The position numbers and the translations under genes are program-made. A model generated the notes under the pieces. That model was not told the origin of the DNA, did not search any database, and saw only the letters and a list, made by a program, of their open reading frames with translations. From Bacteroidota bacterium (GTDB taxonomy: Bacteria; Bacteroidota; Bacteroidia; Sphingobacteriales; Sphingobacteriaceae): DNA of 35,772 nucleotides. How positions within the stretch are numbered: position 1 is the first letter of the stretch; every line of letters begins with the position of its first letter. The stretch lies in NCBI GenBank assembly GCA_021794195.1, contig JAJYRG010000020.1:1-35772 (forward strand). Direction: 5' to 3'. Positions 31,960 through 35,772 of this stretch are shown piece by piece.

Positions 31960-33279
31960 TTAATCTAAATATTTTTGATCGATTTGTTTGTTAGCTTTTG
32001 CTCCTAATTTTTTTAAAAGCTCTATTTTACGGATGATATTCCCCGAACCTGTAGAGAGCTTTTTAAGGGCGTTTTGATGTTTATCTTCTGCTCTATTCAA
32101 CATACTTTGCACTTGTTCCATATCTTTCAAAAAACCGACAAATTTATCATATAGTTTACCTGCTTCATCCGCGATTTCTAAGACATTTCTATTTTGTAAC
32201 TCTTGTTTCCACATACTGGCAATTGTTCTTAAAGTAGCCAACAACGTCGAAGGGCTTACAATGACCACATTTCTTTCCCAAGCATCCCCGAATATTTCAG
32301 GTTTTTCCGTTACGGCTAAGCTTAAAGCAGACTCAATAGGCATGAAAAGTAAAACGAAATCCGGTGAATTGATCCCGTATAACTGGTGATAATTTTTATT
32401 TGAAAGTTCTTTTACATGATTTTCTATAGAGAATACATGCTGCTTTGCGGCGATACTCCGGCCCGCGTCATGGTCGGCATTTACCCACTTCTCATACGCA
32501 GTCAAAGATACTTTGGCATCGACGATCAAATGTTTTTTTTCGGGCAGATCTATGATCGCATCAGGTTGTGATCTTTTGCCATTTTCATTCGGTAAAGAAA
32601 CTTGTAACCTGTATTCCCGGTCTTTAACTAATCCTGAACGTTCCAATACACGTTCTAAAATAACTTCACCCCAGTTTCCTTGTTTTTTGGTATCTCCTTT
32701 CAAAGCTTTAGTCAGATTATTCGCTTCACTGCGTATTTCTGCACTTTGCTCCATAAGCTGTTTTACTACCCCTTTAAGTTCACTTCGTTCTGAAGCTTCT
32801 TTTTGATAAGTTTTATCTACTTTTTCTTCAAAAGAAAGAAGTTTTTCTTTGAAAGGAGTCAGAATGTGGTTGAGGTTTTCTTTATTTAATTCTGTGAATT
32901 TGTTAGACTTCTCATCCAAGATTGAGTGGGCAAGATTCTGAAATTCAATTTGAAGTTGCTTTTTTGTTTGTTCCGACTCATTCAATTGTTCTTGTATACG
33001 ATTCTCTCTTTCATGGATGTTTGCCAGAAGACGTTCTTTTTCCCGTTCCAGGCTATATCTTTTTTCGTGTTCTTCCTTTGCTTTTTGTTGAGCTTGCAGA
33101 TATAAATTTTCTAAAGAATCATTTTTTTCCTGCAATCGCGCTTTTTCTATCTCTTGATGGCGGTAATGATTATCCAACTTTTCAAGTTTACTTTTCGGTA
33201 CATAAAAAAGTTTGTTGATAAATAAAAAAGACATTACAAGCAATAATACAATTAAGATAACAGGCGAGAATACTTCCAT
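31960..33279 (-). CDS. rmuC: DNA recombination protein RmuC homologue
   Basis: RmuC-family proteins have a PD-(D/E)XK-like nuclease domain and limit certain inversions and duplications in E. coli. The 439-residue protein has an N-terminal membrane segment (about 5-22), a long coiled coil (about 30-130), and the conserved RmuC domain, with KGDTKKQGNWGEVILERVLE, RSQPDAIIDLPEKKHLIVDAKVS (the acidic Asp and the DAK nuclease-like motif) and FMPIESALSLA. It is 15 nt downstream of the arginase-like gene, so the two are probably co-transcribed. Confidence 0.93.
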   Translation of the reverse strand: MEVFSPVILIVLLLVMSFLFINKLFYVPKSKLEKLDNHYRHQEIEKARLQEKNDSLENLYLQAQQKAKEEHEKRYSLEREKERLLANIHERENRIQEQLNESEQTKKQLQIEFQNLAHSILDEKSNKFTELNKENLNHILTPFKEKLLSFEEKVDKTYQKEASERSELKGVVKQLMEQSAEIRSEANNLTKALKGDTKKQGNWGEVILERVLERSGLVKDREYRLQVSLPNENGKRSQPDAIIDLPEKKHLIVDAKVSLTAYEKWVNADHDAGRSIAAKQHVFSIENHVKELSNKNYHQLYGINSPDFVLLFMPIESALSLAVTEKPEIFGDAWERNVVIVSPSTLLATLRTIASMWKQELQNRNVLEIADEAGKLYDKFVGFLKDMEQVQSMLNRAEDKHQNALKKLSTGSGNIIRKIELLKKLGAKANKQIDQKYLD

Positions 33280-33294
33280 GTTTTTAAGTTAATT

Positions 33295-34485
33295 TTATAT
33301 GAGTTTTTGATGGGTCCTCCACCAAAGATCAGGCATTTCTCCTGAAACTGCTAATTCATATTCAGCATAACTACAAGGTACCAAATAATAGCGCTCATTC
33401 ACTGATTTAAAACCTTGGTAAGGTACTTGCATCCACCATCTATCAGATTTTTTACTCTTGATGAAAATAAGCTCATGTTCTTCGGATTCCAGCTGCGTTT
33501 TATAAGTAATATAATCTGATTTAGGAATTAAAGGTGCATCCTTTTTACGCTGATAATATCCATCTATAAAACACCAAACCATTTGAGCCAGTAACATAGC
33601 AGATTGTTTGTTTGGATCTAAGTGTGGATTATATTCATAAATGCCAAATGAACTGCATTTGTCCGACATCCCTGCATATCGTGCCAATTGACATGCTGTA
33701 TTCCCAAATAAACCATTCGGACTTGCATTGTTATTAGCAGACGCTTCTGAATAACGTATGGCACCTATGTCAAAACTAATTAAATCTGCTGAACGTATTA
33801 TCGGTTCCGCTTCGCTTGGTTTTTCGACTAAATTTCCCAAACGCTGATGAGTGAAGAAAAGTTTATCATACATGTTAATAGATTCCTGACTGACAAGGTA
33901 GTTTTGATAGGCTATATTATTTAGGTTGAATAAATAATCCGGTTGATGTAAGATAATATGATTTAAATAAGTGTGTGAATTCAAAGGGGTGTTTTCGGTA
34001 TTTTCTTGATCTAAGTCGAATTTAGAATCAATAAGAGTGATTTCTACTTTTTGTTCTAATTTTTCATACCCTCTATATTGCGCGAAAGTCAAATCCTGAC
34101 CTCCCCCTATGATAACAGGGACGATGTTCTCTTTTACCAATTCTTCTACCACAGTTTTTAATGCGAAATAAGTATCGGATACTTTATTACCAGGTAGAAT
34201 GTTTCCTAAGTCCACTACATTGATCTGATAATCTCCCGAATAAAGTCTGTATAGATATTCCCGTATGAAATCAGCTCCGTTTGTACAGCCGGCATTGTCC
34301 ACGGAAGCTCTATCTTCAGCAACTCCCAGAAAAGCAATGTCCGGTTTTTGCCCTTCATCGAGAAGGTCGGGAAATGTTTTGGAAAAAATGCGGATAATTC
34401 TGCCTAGTTGGGCATTGTTAAAATTCTCTTTATTTAAAAGGTCAGCATTTTCGACAGGGGAAAAAAAATCTGCAATAGACATCAT
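33295..34485 (-). CDS. Arginase/formiminoglutamase-fold protein with lost metal ligands
   Basis: A 396-residue member of the ureohydrolase fold, longer than typical arginase (about 300). Fold motifs are recognisable but altered. The His of GGxH is Gln130 (IIGGGQD). DAHxD reads D153-S-K155-F-D157, with the His replaced by Lys. SxDxDxxDP reads SFDIGAIR, keeping Asp239 but with Gly241 and Arg244 instead of Asp. Three of the six usual manganese ligands are thus replaced, so ordinary arginase or formiminoglutamase activity is doubtful. The role is unknown: a pseudoenzyme, a changed chemistry, or a regulator. The C-terminal 80 residues are an extension. It precedes rmuC in one leftward unit. Confidence 0.82.
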   Translation of the reverse strand: MMSIADFFSPVENADLLNKENFNNAQLGRIIRIFSKTFPDLLDEGQKPDIAFLGVAEDRASVDNAGCTNGADFIREYLYRLYSGDYQINVVDLGNILPGNKVSDTYFALKTVVEELVKENIVPVIIGGGQDLTFAQYRGYEKLEQKVEITLIDSKFDLDQENTENTPLNSHTYLNHIILHQPDYLFNLNNIAYQNYLVSQESINMYDKLFFTHQRLGNLVEKPSEAEPIIRSADLISFDIGAIRYSEASANNNASPNGLFGNTACQLARYAGMSDKCSSFGIYEYNPHLDPNKQSAMLLAQMVWCFIDGYYQRKKDAPLIPKSDYITYKTQLESEEHELIFIKSKKSDRWWMQVPYQGFKSVNERYYLVPCSYAEYELAVSGEMPDLWWRTHQKLI

Positions 34486-34596
34486 ATTTCGACGTAAATT
34501 TCTATATTAAAAGTGTAAATCAAGTGTGTATTTATAGCAAATATGCATTTATTAACTTACTTTTGAATACTTATGTTTTCAACAATTGGTTAAGAA

Positions 34597-35577
34597 GTGG
34601 TTTTAGTAACAGGAGCAACAGGTTTTTTAGGGTTTACTTTAGTAGAGCAATTGCTTTTAGAAGGGAAGGAACATATCATTGCTACCAAGCGCCAAAGTTC
34701 GATTGTGCCGGATAAACTTGTAAAACGTGTGGGGCTTACATGGGTAGACGCTGATGTTCGGGATTATTTCAGTTTGGCGGAAATATTTGAAAAAGTAAAG
34801 AAAGTCTATCATTGTGCCGCAGTCGTTTCTTTTCACCCGAAAGATATCAAAGAAATGATGGAGATTAATATTGAAGGGACAAGCCATATTGTTAATCTTT
34901 GTCTGAAACACAAAGCGCGTTTGGTCTATGTAAGTTCTATTGCTGCCATCGGAGCGACGAATGGGAGTGTAGTTACTGAAAAAGAAAAATGGGAATACAA
35001 CTCACGCGAATCAGCCTATTCTATTTCAAAATATAAAAGTGAAATGGAGGTATGGCGTGGGATCGAAGAAGGGTTAGAAGCTGTAATTGTCAACCCATCC
35101 GTTATTATGGGGAAACATTCCGGGGCAAATGGTTCCGAACAAATTCTACAGTTTGCAAATAAAGGCTTAGGTGTTTACCCATTGGGCGCTACAGGAATAG
35201 TAGATGTAAAAGATGTTGCAAAATTGATGATTTGGCTCATGAATTCAGAAGTACGGGGAGAAAGGTATATTTTAAATAGTGATAATATTTCCAATAAAGA
35301 ACTTTTGATCAAAATTAGCCGGCTTTTAAATAAACCGCAGCCAAAAATTCCAGCTAATCGTTTTCTTATGGGGATAGCTTGGCGCCTTACCACTCTTTGG
35401 TCTTATCTTGCTAAAAAGAGGTTAGGACTAACCAAAGATGCAGCGAGAGCCACACAGAATTATTATACTTTTTCGAATGAAAAAATAAAACAACTGACGC
35501 AATTTGAATTTAAATCTATAGATGATATTTTAAAAGAAATCACACAACATTTCAAATCAAATCAAACTAAAAAATAA
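34597..35577 (+). CDS. NAD-dependent epimerase/dehydratase (extended SDR)
   Basis: A 326-residue protein starting with GTG, directly followed by the Rossmann motif LVTGATGFLG (3-12). The catalytic motif is YSISK (Tyr141, Lys145), with the Ser in VYVSSIAAIGA (about 113). The pattern resembles the dihydroflavonol-reductase or hopanoid-associated sugar-epimerase (HpnA-like) group. A stop codon (TAA at 34591) lies in frame just upstream, so the short N-terminus is real. The next gene begins 1 nt after the stop. The substrate cannot be told from sequence. Confidence 0.9.
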   Translation: MVLVTGATGFLGFTLVEQLLLEGKEHIIATKRQSSIVPDKLVKRVGLTWVDADVRDYFSLAEIFEKVKKVYHCAAVVSFHPKDIKEMMEINIEGTSHIVNLCLKHKARLVYVSSIAAIGATNGSVVTEKEKWEYNSRESAYSISKYKSEMEVWRGIEEGLEAVIVNPSVIMGKHSGANGSEQILQFANKGLGVYPLGATGIVDVKDVAKLMIWLMNSEVRGERYILNSDNISNKELLIKISRLLNKPQPKIPANRFLMGIAWRLTTLWSYLAKKRLGLTKDAARATQNYYTFSNEKIKQLTQFEFKSIDDILKEITQHFKSNQTKK

Positions 35578-35578
35578 A

Positions 35579-35772
35579 GTGAAGAATTATTACATTATTG
35601 ATTTCGACAGTACTTTTACACGAGTAGAAGCACTTGATGAACTCGCCAGGATCTCGTTAAAAAACCATCCCGATAGACAAGAAATATATGATGAGATTGA
35701 TAGACTGACTAATTTGGCTATGGAAGGGAAGCTTTCTTTTCGGGAAAGTCTTGGGAAAAGAGTGAAGTTACT
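35579..35772 (+). CDS. HAD-family phosphatase, SerB-like (truncated by the window end)
   Basis: Only the first 64 residues are present. The frame begins with GTG at 35579, 1 nt after the previous stop, giving KNYYIIDFDSTFTRVEALDE. The DFDST motif is the HAD nucleophile loop (DxDxT), and the layout suits phosphoserine phosphatase, the last step of serine synthesis. In some Bacteroidota this HAD domain is fused or adjacent to a phosphoglycerate dehydrogenase; that cannot be judged here because the sequence ends. Confidence 0.72.
   Translation, partial: MKNYYIIDFDSTFTRVEALDELARISLKNHPDRQEIYDEIDRLTNLAMEGKLSFRESLGKRVKL

Noticed and set aside
33295..34485. Straight annotation as arginase or formimidoylglutamase
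   Set aside because: Three of six metal ligands are replaced, so the catalytic name is not supported by the sequence.

Overview
The window looks like chromosomal DNA of a low-GC member of the Bacteroidota (Sphingobacteriia/Chitinophagia-like). The signs are: promoters of the Bacteroidota type (TTG, 19-20 nt, TAnnTTTG) before rplC, rpsH and infA; starts preceded by A-rich sequence rather than Shine-Dalgarno motifs; zinc-less L36, S4 and S14; the Bacteroidota-type acylornithine carbamoyltransferase (ArgF') with proC inside the arg cluster; and flippase-like membrane proteins. No tRNA, rRNA, IS element or CRISPR array was recognised.

Layout. (1) 1-1361 has no credible protein gene. Its part from about 120 to 1030 is unusually GC-rich (52% by hand count over 121-480, against about 35% in nearby spacer), is full of inverted repeats and contains a terminator-like hairpin. 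I read it as one or two candidate structured RNAs of unknown type. (2) 1363-16680 is a long S10-spc-alpha ribosomal superoperon: rplC-D-W-B, rpsS, rplV, rpsC, rplP, rpmC, rpsQ, rplN-X-E, rpsN, rpsH, rplF-R, rpsE, rpmD, rplO, secY, map, infA, rpmJ, rpsM-K-D, rpoA, rplQ, closed by a good terminator. rpsJ, normally just before rplC, is absent from this side. Internal promoters or hairpins lie at the rplP/rpmC, rpsN/rpsH, rpmD/rplO, map/infA, rpsK/rpsD and rpsD/rpoA junctions. (3) 16728-21529 is a compact arginine/proline operon, argD-argF'-argB-proC-argE, facing a convergent Lrp/AsnC regulator. Val90 in ArgF' points to succinylated rather than acetylated intermediates. (4) 22194-23853 holds an unknown protein with a protein-kinase-like motif pattern, and ruvC. 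(5) 23907-28841 is an envelope or lipid locus: two flippase-like membrane proteins, a processive-type family 2 glycosyltransferase, a PlsC acyltransferase, a short-chain dehydrogenase and a small membrane protein. (6) 28906-35772 holds a lipoprotein, gmd, a membrane-anchored coiled-coil protein, rmuC, an arginase-fold protein lacking several metal ligands, an NAD-dependent epimerase and the start of a SerB-like HAD phosphatase.

The ribosomal block is ordinary in gene content. The observations most worth pursuing are the candidate RNA region, the alternative leader folds before rpsH, the perfect 23-bp hairpin after rpmD, the ArgF' specificity residue, the kinase-like orphan and the degenerate arginase homologue. 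All motif positions were read by eye; no fold energies or database searches were run.
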